From JBCBSZ01 sp039185015 (lineage in GTDB: Bacteria; Actinomycetota; Acidimicrobiia; Acidimicrobiales; Poriferisodalaceae), in NCBI GenBank assembly GCA_039185015.1, contig JBCDAU010000009.1:62001-126000 (forward strand): DNA of 64,000 bases, written 5' to 3'. The position numbers and the translations under genes are program-made. Shown here in pieces: positions 45,657 through 52,575 of the stretch. The first letter of the stretch is position 1. The number at the start of each line of letters is the position of its first letter. A model generated the notes under the pieces. It saw only the letters and a list, made by a program, of their open reading frames with translations. It had not been told where the DNA came from and searched no databases.

Positions 45657-46591
45657 CGACGGGTTGGATCACCGCGGCCGAGGTCGCGGTGGTGGCCGGC
45701 AAGGGGGGCGTCGGCAAGACCACGGTAACCGCCGCCATCGCCCGAGCCGCAGCCGACGAGGGTCGCTCCGTGCTCGTGGTCTCGATCGACGGTCGACCCG
45801 GTCTGGGCGAGCTGCTGGGCGGCACGCCACTCGTCTACGAGCCGACCGTGCTCCGCCCCGGCGGGGGCGCCGTCGGCGAGATCAGTGGATGCGCGCTCCG
45901 GGCCGACGCCGCGCTCATGGATTACCTCGACCTCCGCGGCATGGGCCGGGTGACGAAGAAGTTCGTCGCCGCCGGCGCGATCGACCTGCTGGCCACGACC
46001 ACTCCGGGCATCAAGGACCTGCTCGTGCTGGGCAAGGTCAAGCAGCTCCAGATCGGGGATGCCGCGGATCTCATCGTCGTGGACGCCCCGGCGGCCGGGC
46101 ACGCCATCACCTTCCTCCGTACGGCCGCGTCCCTGCGGGAGATCGTGCCGACCGGACCGGTCCGACAGCAGTCCGACGAGGTGCTGGCGATGCTGTCCGA
46201 TCCGACCCGCTGCCAGGTCGTGCTGGTCACGCTTCCCGAGGAGACGCCCGTCAACGAGCTCGTCGAAGTCGCGTTCGACCTAGAGGACGAGGTCGGCGTC
46301 GCGCTGGCTCCGATCGTCGTGAACGGGTGCTGGGACTCCCTCGATCCGGAGCTGGACGTCGAGGCGATCGCCGGGCTCGACGGCCTCGCACCAGAGGATG
46401 CGGCGGCGCTGACCGCCACGGCTCGACGGATCGAGCGCACCGTCGCCGCCCAGCACCAGCAGATCGAACGACTCGCAGGCCAGCTCCCCCTCCCCCACGT
46501 GCACCTGCCTGCCCGCTTCTCGACCCGCCTCGACGACCGCGATCTCGCCGCGCTCGCCGCTGCGATCGCCACGGAGCCGGTGCCCGGATGA
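45650..46591 (+). CDS. Get3/ArsA-like ATPase, first of a pair
   Basis: A 313-residue P-loop ATPase with deviant Walker A GKGGVGKTTVTAAIARAA and switch DAPAAGHAITFLR. It resembles the first member of the mycobacterial Rv3679-Rv3680 pair of anion-transporter/Get3-like ATPases, which act as a heterocomplex. TTG 45650 is the first start in frame and overlaps the nfeD start on the other strand; GTG 45686 would cut into the P-loop strand. The stop overlaps the next gene (ATGA). Confidence 0.85.
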   Translation: MTSTGWITAAEVAVVAGKGGVGKTTVTAAIARAAADEGRSVLVVSIDGRPGLGELLGGTPLVYEPTVLRPGGGAVGEISGCALRADAALMDYLDLRGMGRVTKKFVAAGAIDLLATTTPGIKDLLVLGKVKQLQIGDAADLIVVDAPAAGHAITFLRTAASLREIVPTGPVRQQSDEVLAMLSDPTRCQVVLVTLPEETPVNELVEVAFDLEDEVGVALAPIVVNGCWDSLDPELDVEAIAGLDGLAPEDAAALTATARRIERTVAAQHQQIERLAGQLPLPHVHLPARFSTRLDDRDLAALAAAIATEPVPG

Positions 46592-47667
46592 CCGCCTTCG
46601 ACGAGGTCCTCGACTCCGCCTCGGTGATCGTGGCGTGCGGCCCGGGTGGGGTCGGCAAGACGACCACCTCAGCGGCACTCGGCCTGGCCGCCGCCCGCCG
46701 GGGGCGCCGCGTCGTTGTGGTGACCGTCGACCCCGCTCGGCGACTCGCCGACGCGTTGGGCGTCACCGACCTCGGCAACGAACCGACGCAGGTGCGAGCC
46801 GAGGGCACCGACGGGCTCCACGCCGTGATGCTCGATGCGCAGACGACCTTCGACCGGCTCGTCCGCCTCCAGGCGCCGACGGTCGCCCAGGCCGAGGCGA
46901 TCCTCGCCAACCCGATGTACCGCAACATCGCCGGCTCGCTGTCGGGTACGCAGGAGTACATGGCGGTCGAGAAGCTCTACGAGCTCGACCAGAGCGAGGA
47001 CTTCGACCTGGTCATCGTCGACACCCCGCCGTCGCGCAACGCCATCGACCTGCTCGAGGCCCCCGGGCGGATGGTCCGCTTCCTGGAGCACCCGCTGTAC
47101 CGGCTCCTGACGGCTCCGTCACGGGCGGGCATGAAGGTGCTCGCCGGCACGGCCCGGGTGTTCCTCCGCACGGTCCAGCGGGTCGCCGGTGGTGAGGTCG
47201 TCGACGATGCGATCGCCTTCTTCCAGGCCTTCGCCGGCATGGAGGACGGCTTCCGCGACCGGGCGGCACAGGTCGACGAGCTGCTGCGAGCCGATGGCAC
47301 GTCGTTCGTCGTGGTCTCCAGTCCGAGGGCGGAGGCGATCACGGAGTCGACCCACCTCGCCAAGGAGCTGCGCGCCCGAGACCTCCGGATCGAGACCGTC
47401 GTCGTGAACATGCTCCACGAGCAGCTCCCACCGGTCGCGGTCCCCGATGACGTCCCGGACGCCGTGACCGGGTTGGCGGCGCGACACCGCCAGCTCGCCC
47501 GACTCGCCGACCGGGAGCGCACCGAGGTCCGGCCGCTGCTCGCCGCCGCACCCGGCGCCGCGCTGGTCGAGGTCCCCCTCCTCGACGACGACGTCCACGA
47601 CGTCGAGACCCTCGGCGCGGTCGCCGACGCCCTGCTCGCCGACCTCGGCTCCCTGGGTGGGCGGTAG
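46588..47667 (+). CDS. Get3/ArsA-like ATPase, second of a pair
   Basis: A 359-residue paralogue of the preceding ATPase, with Walker A CGPGGVGKTTTSAALGLAAA, TVDPARRLADALGV (A'/switch I) and IVDTPPSRNAIDLLEAPGRM. The organisation as two overlapping genes of unequal length matches Rv3679/Rv3680. In mycobacteria whiB4 lies next to this pair; here it is a receiver-domain gene. Client proteins are unknown. Confidence 0.87.
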   Translation: MTAFDEVLDSASVIVACGPGGVGKTTTSAALGLAAARRGRRVVVVTVDPARRLADALGVTDLGNEPTQVRAEGTDGLHAVMLDAQTTFDRLVRLQAPTVAQAEAILANPMYRNIAGSLSGTQEYMAVEKLYELDQSEDFDLVIVDTPPSRNAIDLLEAPGRMVRFLEHPLYRLLTAPSRAGMKVLAGTARVFLRTVQRVAGGEVVDDAIAFFQAFAGMEDGFRDRAAQVDELLRADGTSFVVVSSPRAEAITESTHLAKELRARDLRIETVVVNMLHEQLPPVAVPDDVPDAVTGLAARHRQLARLADRERTEVRPLLAAAPGAALVEVPLLDDDVHDVETLGAVADALLADLGSLGGR

Positions 47668-47678
47668 CCTCGACGCTC

Positions 47679-48191
47679 GTGCCAGACATCCTCATCGCCG
47701 CCGACGCCGACTTCGTGGTCGACGAGGTGGTCGCTGCCGTCTCCGGTCCCGACGCCGACGTCCGCGTGGTGCGGCGGGGCAGCGACGTGCGCGGCGCAGC
47801 CGAGGTCCAGATCCCCGATCTCGTCGTCTGCGATCTCCAGATCGGCACGATGGGTGGCATGGCCGTCACGATCGACCTGCGCCACGAGGCGGGCGCCGGT
47901 CGGCTCCCACACGTCCCGGTGCTGATGCTGCTCGATCGGCAGGCCGACGTGTACCTCGCTCGCCGCTCCGGCGCCGACGCGTGGATGGTCAAGCCCCTCG
48001 ACGCCTTCCGTGTCCGGCGGGCCGTCGACGCCGCGCTGGCCGGTGCGGGCACCTTCGAGGGCGTCGACGAGGCCGAGTGGCCGGCGCTGCGGGCCGCTGC
48101 CCGCGGCGAGGAGCCACCGCCTCCGCCCGAGCCGGAGCCCGAGGTCGACGAGGCCGGCGCCGAGGAGGCGGAGGCGGTCGAGGCCGGCTGA
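47679..48191 (+). CDS. single-domain response regulator with acidic proline-rich tail
   Basis: A 170-residue protein: receiver domain (about 1-122) with acidic pocket DAD at 9-11, phosphoacceptor in PDLVVCDLQIG and the conserved Lys in MVKPLD. The remaining 48 residues are Pro/Glu-rich (EEPPPPPEPEPEVDEAG) with no output domain. It probably works by protein-protein contact. GTG 47679 follows TAGCCT by 8 nt. No histidine kinase is nearby. Confidence 0.8.
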   Translation: MPDILIAADADFVVDEVVAAVSGPDADVRVVRRGSDVRGAAEVQIPDLVVCDLQIGTMGGMAVTIDLRHEAGAGRLPHVPVLMLLDRQADVYLARRSGADAWMVKPLDAFRVRRAVDAALAGAGTFEGVDEAEWPALRAAARGEEPPPPPEPEPEVDEAGAEEAEAVEAG

Positions 48192-48260
48192 CCCGGGCCC
48201 GCCACGAGAGTTGTTGATGCCTTGGCTCACGGGCGCCGGCGCGGTGCCAGGCTGTTCGCC

Positions 48261-48530
48261 GTGTTCGCGTTCCTCCTCACGTTGCTGGCGGTCGGTCTGC
48301 TGGCCTGGCCGCTCCTGCGGGGTCGCGCGCAGCGCCTCCGAAACGTGACCGGGTCGGACCGGGAGCGGTTCGCGACCGCGTACTGGTCCGCCCTCCGCGC
48401 CCACTCCGCCGGGCTCCGCGACAGCGATCTCCAGGATGCGATCTGCCGCGACGCCGGTTGCTCACCGGTCGAGGCGGATGCGGCCATCGCGCTGGTGGTG
48501 GGCGAGGAGGACCCGACCGGTCGAGTGTGA
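48261..48530 (+). CDS. small membrane-anchored protein of unknown function
   Basis: An 89-residue frame: one N-terminal transmembrane helix (VFAFLLTLLAVGLLAWPLL), then a cytoplasmic helical part with a Cys pair (AICRDAGCSPVEADAAIALV). GTG 48261 is preferred because the helix begins there and CAGGCT lies 7 nt upstream; an earlier TTG 48222 is possible. Not a family I recognise. It sits between the receiver gene and the Rieske oxygenase gene. Confidence 0.55.
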   Translation: MFAFLLTLLAVGLLAWPLLRGRAQRLRNVTGSDRERFATAYWSALRAHSAGLRDSDLQDAICRDAGCSPVEADAAIALVVGEEDPTGRV

Positions 48531-48583
48531 GCCGATCGGGCGCCGCCACTACCGTTGAGGAGGGGCACGGAAGGGGACGACCG

Positions 48584-49936
48584 ATGACGATGACCGAAGA
48601 GCCCGGCAAGGCGCGCTCACCTGGGATCAGCTACCAGGGCCTGCTCGACGCCGACACCAAGCCGGTTCCCGATGTCCTCCGCCTCGAGTCGCCACGCTTC
48701 CTCGGCACCGAGGACCTTCCGGTCTCCCGCTACATCTCCCGAACCTGGCACGAGCGCGAGAAGTCGCACCTGTGGGACCGGGTCTGGCAGTTCGCCTGCC
48801 GCGAGGACCACATCCCGGACCCGGGCAACTACGTCGTCTACGAGATCACCGACCGCTCGTACCTCGTGATGCGCACCGAGACCGGTGAGATCCGGGCGTA
48901 CGTGAACGCGTGCCTCCACCGGGGCCGGCGGCTCAAGCAGTACGACGGCCGGTGCTCGGAGCTGCGCTGCCCGTTCCACGGCTTTGCCTGGAAGATCAAC
49001 GGCGACCTCCAGGACATCCCGGCCGACTGGGACTTCCCCCAGGTCGAGCCCGACGACTGGCATCTCCCGGAGGCCAAGGTCGGCACGTGGGCCGGGTTCG
49101 TGTTCATCAACCCCGATCCCGATGCCGAGCCGCTCGAGGACTTCCTGGGCGAGCTCCCTGAGCAGTTCGAACGATGGAACCTCGAAGACCGCTACGTCGA
49201 GGTCCACGCCGCCAAGATCGTCAAGGCCAACTGGAAGATCGCCCAGGAAGCGTTCTGCGAGGCCTTCCACGTCAACGCCACCCACCCGCAGATCAGCGCC
49301 GGCCTGGGCGACACCAACAGCCAGGTCGACGTGTGGGACACCTTCGCCCGGGTGATCACGCCGGGCGGCACGGCGAGCCCGCTGCTCGAGTGGACGCCCA
49401 CCGAGGAGGAGATCCTCCGCGCCGGGCTCGACATCCGGGCCGACGAGCCGCTGCCGATCCCGATCCCCGAGGGCAAGACCGCTCGCGAGACGATGGCGTC
49501 GGCAGCCCGCATGCGTTGGCGCCCCATCGTCGGCGATCTGGTCGACGAGTGGAGCGACGCCGAGTTCGTCGACTCGATCGACTACACGCTGTTCCCGAAC
49601 TTCCACCCGTGGGGCGCCTACAACCGGATCGTCTACCGCTTCCGGCCCAACGGGGACGACCATCGCACCTCGATCATGGAGGTGCTGTGGCTCACCCCGT
49701 ACGCCGGTGAGCGCCCGCCGCCCGCCGAGATCCAGTGGCTCGACGCCGACCAGCCGTGGACCGACGTCGCCGAGTTCGGGATGCTGTCGAAGGTGTTCGA
49801 CCAGGACATGTTCAACATGGAGCAGATCCAGAAGGGACTCGAGGCGACCCGCAAGCCGGGCGTGACCCTGAGCGCCTACCAGGAGTCGAAGATCCGCTGG
49901 CTGCACCAGATGCTCGGCGAGTGGATCGAGGGCTGA
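48584..49936 (+). CDS. Rieske-type aromatic-ring-hydroxylating oxygenase, alpha subunit
   Basis: A 450-residue non-heme iron oxygenase. The Rieske [2Fe-2S] site is CLHRGRRLKQYDG then CPFHGFAW (CxH...CxxH). The mononuclear iron site is made by the two His of EAFHVNATH and an Asp in FDQDMFNME. Substrates of such enzymes include aromatics, steroids and betaines; none can be chosen here. GGAAGGGG precedes ATG 48584. A 67-residue gene follows by 5 bp. The reductase at 21.3 kb is a candidate electron donor (inference). Confidence 0.93.
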   Translation: MTMTEEPGKARSPGISYQGLLDADTKPVPDVLRLESPRFLGTEDLPVSRYISRTWHEREKSHLWDRVWQFACREDHIPDPGNYVVYEITDRSYLVMRTETGEIRAYVNACLHRGRRLKQYDGRCSELRCPFHGFAWKINGDLQDIPADWDFPQVEPDDWHLPEAKVGTWAGFVFINPDPDAEPLEDFLGELPEQFERWNLEDRYVEVHAAKIVKANWKIAQEAFCEAFHVNATHPQISAGLGDTNSQVDVWDTFARVITPGGTASPLLEWTPTEEEILRAGLDIRADEPLPIPIPEGKTARETMASAARMRWRPIVGDLVDEWSDAEFVDSIDYTLFPNFHPWGAYNRIVYRFRPNGDDHRTSIMEVLWLTPYAGERPPPAEIQWLDADQPWTDVAEFGMLSKVFDQDMFNMEQIQKGLEATRKPGVTLSAYQESKIRWLHQMLGEWIEG

Positions 49937-49941
49937 TCGCC

Positions 49942-50145
49942 GTGCCGCAGATCGTCCACCCCTTCACCCGGTACACGTACGACCTGGTCGACGACGCCAT
50001 CGAGGTGACCGACGACGGCGGACGCACCGGCCGGTTCCGCTTCGACGGCAGCTGGATCTCGGGCGAGGTCTACGAGGCCGACCCGCAGCTGTGCAACTGG
50101 ATCGGCGGCCGACGAGCGGTGAACCACCGCCTGAAGGACGACTGA
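49942..50145 (+). CDS. 67-residue protein coupled to the Rieske oxygenase gene
   Basis: A small frame from GTG 49942 (VPQIVHPFTRYTYDLVDDAI) ending NHRLKDD. It is acidic and predicted beta-rich (YDLVDDAIEVTDDGG, GRFRFDGSWISGEV), without signal or membrane segment. The 5-bp gap and codon usage like its neighbours support a real gene in one operon with the oxygenase. I do not recognise a family; an accessory or substrate-delivery role is only inferred from linkage. Confidence 0.6.
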   Translation: MPQIVHPFTRYTYDLVDDAIEVTDDGGRTGRFRFDGSWISGEVYEADPQLCNWIGGRRAVNHRLKDD

Positions 50146-50160
50146 GTCTCTCCCCGGGCG

Positions 50161-50264
50161 GGGACCCACGCCGGGTCAACAACCACGGCCACGCCGCAGC
50201 CGCTCCAGCGGCGAGGACCCGTGGAGGAGGCGTGGGCTCCGGGACCCACGCCGGGTCAACAACC
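50161..50264. repeat. pair of 24-bp direct repeats ending in GGGTCAACAACC
   Basis: The same 24 bp occurs at 50161-50184 and 50241-50264, 80 bp apart, i.e. exactly one element length. The second is the right end of repeat copy C; the first looks like the right end of a truncated upstream copy, so an element was duplicated or inserted in tandem. Confidence 0.75.
50184..50263. repeat. structured intergenic repeat, copy C
   Basis: The third copy. Hairpin I has changed to GCCGC-TCCA-GCGGC (50199-50212). The linker keeps GAGGACCC and GGAGGAGG. Hairpin II is GGCGTGGG/CCCACGCC around CTCCGGGA (50229-50252), perfectly paired although its stem differs from copies A and B. It lies between the 67-residue gene and tRNA-Pro. 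Confidence 0.75.
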
Positions 50265-50308
50265 GAGTTCCGATCCTGAGCGGTCGCCGCTACGATTGTC
50301 GAGCCTCA

Positions 50309-50385
50309 CGGGTTGTGGCGCAGCTTGGTAGCGCGCCTCGTTCGGGACGAGGAGGTCCCGGGTTCAAATCCCGGCAACCCGACCA
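50309..50385 (+). tRNA. tRNA-Pro (anticodon CGG), 3' CCA encoded
   Basis: Acceptor CGGGTTG pairs with CAACCCG, followed by A and CCA. The D arm contains AGCTTGGTAGC, the anticodon arm CCTCG-TTCGGGA-CGAGG gives CGG at 50343-50345, and the T arm is CCGGG-TTCAAAT-CCCGG. All stems are perfect. Confidence 0.97.
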
Positions 50386-50386
50386 C

Positions 50387-50412
50387 CGGCCGCCGGTCTC
50401 CACCGGCGGCCG
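50387..50412. terminator. hairpin terminator after tRNA-Pro
   Basis: CGGCCGCCGG-TCTCCA-CCGGCGGCCG, ten perfect pairs, begins 2 bp after the tRNA. Confidence 0.65.
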
Positions 50413-50442
50413 TTGCGCGTTCGGGGAAGCGTCGGGCTCAAC

Positions 50443-50460
50443 CGTTAAGCACCACTAACG
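50443..50460. promoter_or_regulatory. inverted repeat upstream of the first AraC-SBP gene
   Basis: CGTTA-AGCACCAC-TAACG, 5-bp arms with an 8-bp spacer, centred about 48 bp before ATG 50500, in a locally AT-richer spot. It could be an operator for an iron regulator or for the AraC protein itself; the sequence does not match the IdeR/DtxR consensus well. Confidence 0.35.
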
Positions 50461-50499
50461 TCCGAGCTCCGTCGCCTGCGGCAGAAGGAGAAGCTCGGG

Positions 50500-52407
50500 A
50501 TGAGGATCGACTCCGTCCAGGGACCGGTGCTGTCCGGCATCGAGCTCACCGACCAACGTCGGCTCCAGCTCGTCCGCCCGGCTGATCCGACGAACCACCA
50601 TCTGCTGTTCGAGGACTCGGTCGGCATCGAGGTGACCTCGCCGTCCGCCCACGCGGTCGGTCGGCTGCCGTTCGGCGTCTGGGTGCCCGCCGGTCTGCCC
50701 TACACCGTGAGCTCGAAGGGCAAGGTGTGGGTGACGCACTTCGACGCGACCTCATGCCCCGCCGGCTGGGGGCGGTTCCGCCGGGTCCACCTCGACGCCG
50801 AGGTGCCGGCGATCCTCCGGCGCCTGCATCGCTCGCCTGTCGGTCCATGGGTGGCGGAGCGGGCCTCGATGGTCGTGGACCACCTCACCGACGCCATGAT
50901 CACGATCGGGGAGGTCGTCCCGCTGCCCGAAGACCCACGGGCACGAGCGGTCGCCCAATCGCTGATCCGCGATCCGGCCGACAGCCGGTCGCTCGCCGCC
51001 TGGGCAGCGGAGGTCGGCGCCAGCGAGAGCAGCCTGCGACAGCTCTTCCGATCCGAGACCGGGATGGGGTTCGCCCGCTGGCGGTTCCAGATCCGCATGG
51101 GTCTGGCCACACGACTGCTGCTCGAGCCCGGCACCTCGGTGGCCGCGGTAGCTCGCCGCTGCGGCTACAGCACGACCGAGGCGTTCAGCCGCGCCTTCAA
51201 GGCCGAGGTCGGTCTCGCACCGACGCAGTTCGTCGCCGCACCACCGGCCGAGACGGCCGCGATCCCGAAACGATCAGCACTCGTGTCGGAACGATCAACT
51301 CTGCCCTCACGGCGTCTCCTAGACCTGGCTCTCGACGAACGGACGCTCCAGGGGGACGACATGGCGAGGCCATCCATCCGGGCGGCGCTGCTGGTGACGG
51401 CTGCGCTCCTCGTGATCGCGGCATGTGGCGACAGCGACGACACGACCGACGCCGACGGCGCCTCGGCGAGCCCGGAGACCGAGCCGTCCGAGACCACGGC
51501 CACCTCGTCCCCCGACACGACGACCACAGCAGGAGACACCGTGATCGTCACCGATGGCCTCGGTAACGAGGTCGAGATCCCGGGACAGCCGCTGCGGGTC
51601 GCGGCGCTCGACCTGTTCACCGCAACGCACCTGCTCGAGCTCGGCCTCAACCCACCGATCACGCCGATCCCGGACCTGGAGTGGATCGGCGGCCAGGAGA
51701 ACCTCGACGCCTGGGTCGCCATGGGGTTCGACCCCGACCTCGTCGAGTTCGAGACCGTTCCCTTCGGCGGCGAGATCAACGTCGAGGGGATCGCCGCCGC
51801 GCGCCCCGACCTGATCGTCGGGCAACCGTCGTTCATCGGCGAGGCGCTCGACCCGCTCTCCGAGCTGGCGCCGGTCGTGCTGTGGGAGTCGGGCCAGCTC
51901 ACCGTCACCGGTCAGCTCCAGGCCGTCGCGGACCTCGTCGGGCAGGGGGATCGGGCGTCGGAGCTGATCGCGTCCTTCGACGAGCGCTTGGCGGCGCTTG
52001 CCGAGGACATCGACGTCGAGTCGATCGCGATCATCGACAACAACAACTACGACGGCCAGTTCTACGTGTACGGCGAGGGCGGCGGGATCACCAACGACTG
52101 GGCCCAGCGCCTCGGTATCCAGGTCGTGGCACCGACCGTCGACCTCGACGAGACCGGTGGCGCTTACGTCTCGACCGAGGTCGTCCCGTCGCTCGACGAC
52201 GCCGACGCCGTCGTGGTGTTCAGCGAGCCGCTCTACGGCGACCCCATGCTGGAAGACAGCCTCTTCCTGGCCCTCGACGCCGTCAACGCCGGACGCCTCT
52301 GCGACGCGGGCGACTACAACCTGGCGATCGGCGTGCACAGCCTCGACGCCTACGCCGGCCAACTCGAAGAGGTGGCCCGCTGCCTCGGCGAGCTCGAGGC
52401 CGGCTGA
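50500..52407 (+). CDS. AraC regulator fused in frame to a siderophore-type substrate-binding lipoprotein (1)
   Basis: One uninterrupted frame of 635 codons. Residues 1-120 are a cupin-like AraC sensor domain (PFGVWVPAGLPYTVSSKGKV). Residues about 145-245 are the double HTH (LAAWAAEVGASESSLRQLFR and VAAVARRCGYSTTEAFSRAF). After a 42-residue linker, M288 opens a signal sequence ending in a lipobox (LLVIAAC, C309), then an acidic Thr/Ser linker and a periplasmic-binding fold of the FepB/FhuD class (DGLGNEVEIPGQPLRVAALD). GGGGGA lies 4 nt before the M288 codon at 51361, so the lipoprotein may also be made alone. AAGGAG precedes ATG 50500. Domain content is clear; whether both products form is unknown. 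Confidence 0.85.
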   Translation: MRIDSVQGPVLSGIELTDQRRLQLVRPADPTNHHLLFEDSVGIEVTSPSAHAVGRLPFGVWVPAGLPYTVSSKGKVWVTHFDATSCPAGWGRFRRVHLDAEVPAILRRLHRSPVGPWVAERASMVVDHLTDAMITIGEVVPLPEDPRARAVAQSLIRDPADSRSLAAWAAEVGASESSLRQLFRSETGMGFARWRFQIRMGLATRLLLEPGTSVAAVARRCGYSTTEAFSRAFKAEVGLAPTQFVAAPPAETAAIPKRSALVSERSTLPSRRLLDLALDERTLQGDDMARPSIRAALLVTAALLVIAACGDSDDTTDADGASASPETEPSETTATSSPDTTTTAGDTVIVTDGLGNEVEIPGQPLRVAALDLFTATHLLELGLNPPITPIPDLEWIGGQENLDAWVAMGFDPDLVEFETVPFGGEINVEGIAAARPDLIVGQPSFIGEALDPLSELAPVVLWESGQLTVTGQLQAVADLVGQGDRASELIASFDERLAALAEDIDVESIAIIDNNNYDGQFYVYGEGGGITNDWAQRLGIQVVAPTVDLDETGGAYVSTEVVPSLDDADAVVVFSEPLYGDPMLEDSLFLALDAVNAGRLCDAGDYNLAIGVHSLDAYAGQLEEVARCLGELEAG

Positions 52408-52453
52408 CGGCGCCGCTCCCTTGCTGCTCATCAGGTGCTGACCCGCCCTGACC

Positions 52454-52475
52454 TAGGGTGTTCAGCATGCTGAAC
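52454..52475 (+). promoter_or_regulatory. TAGGGT -10 box overlapping a perfect 16-bp palindrome
   Basis: TAGGGT (52454-52459) is followed at once by GTTCAGCATGCTGAAC (52460-52475), a perfect palindrome lying across the expected transcription start. It is well placed for a repressor of the second AraC-SBP gene. Confidence 0.55.
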
Positions 52476-52511
52476 GGTACGCTCCCACGATGGTCGCGGG
52501 GGCGAACCTAG
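52467..52511 (+). CDS. possible 14-residue leader peptide
   Basis: An ATG inside the palindrome, 7 nt after TAGGGT, opens MLNGTLPRWSRGRT and stops at 52511, 64 bp before the chosen start of the AraC-SBP gene. Its leaderless position is like that of many genes here, but with only 14 codons chance is a serious alternative. Confidence 0.3.
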   Translation: MLNGTLPRWSRGRT

Positions 52512-52575
52512 GAACAGCAGCTGCGCTCAGCGACCGCCGGTGCAACGAGGTCGGTCCGACCGTTCGGGAAGATCC

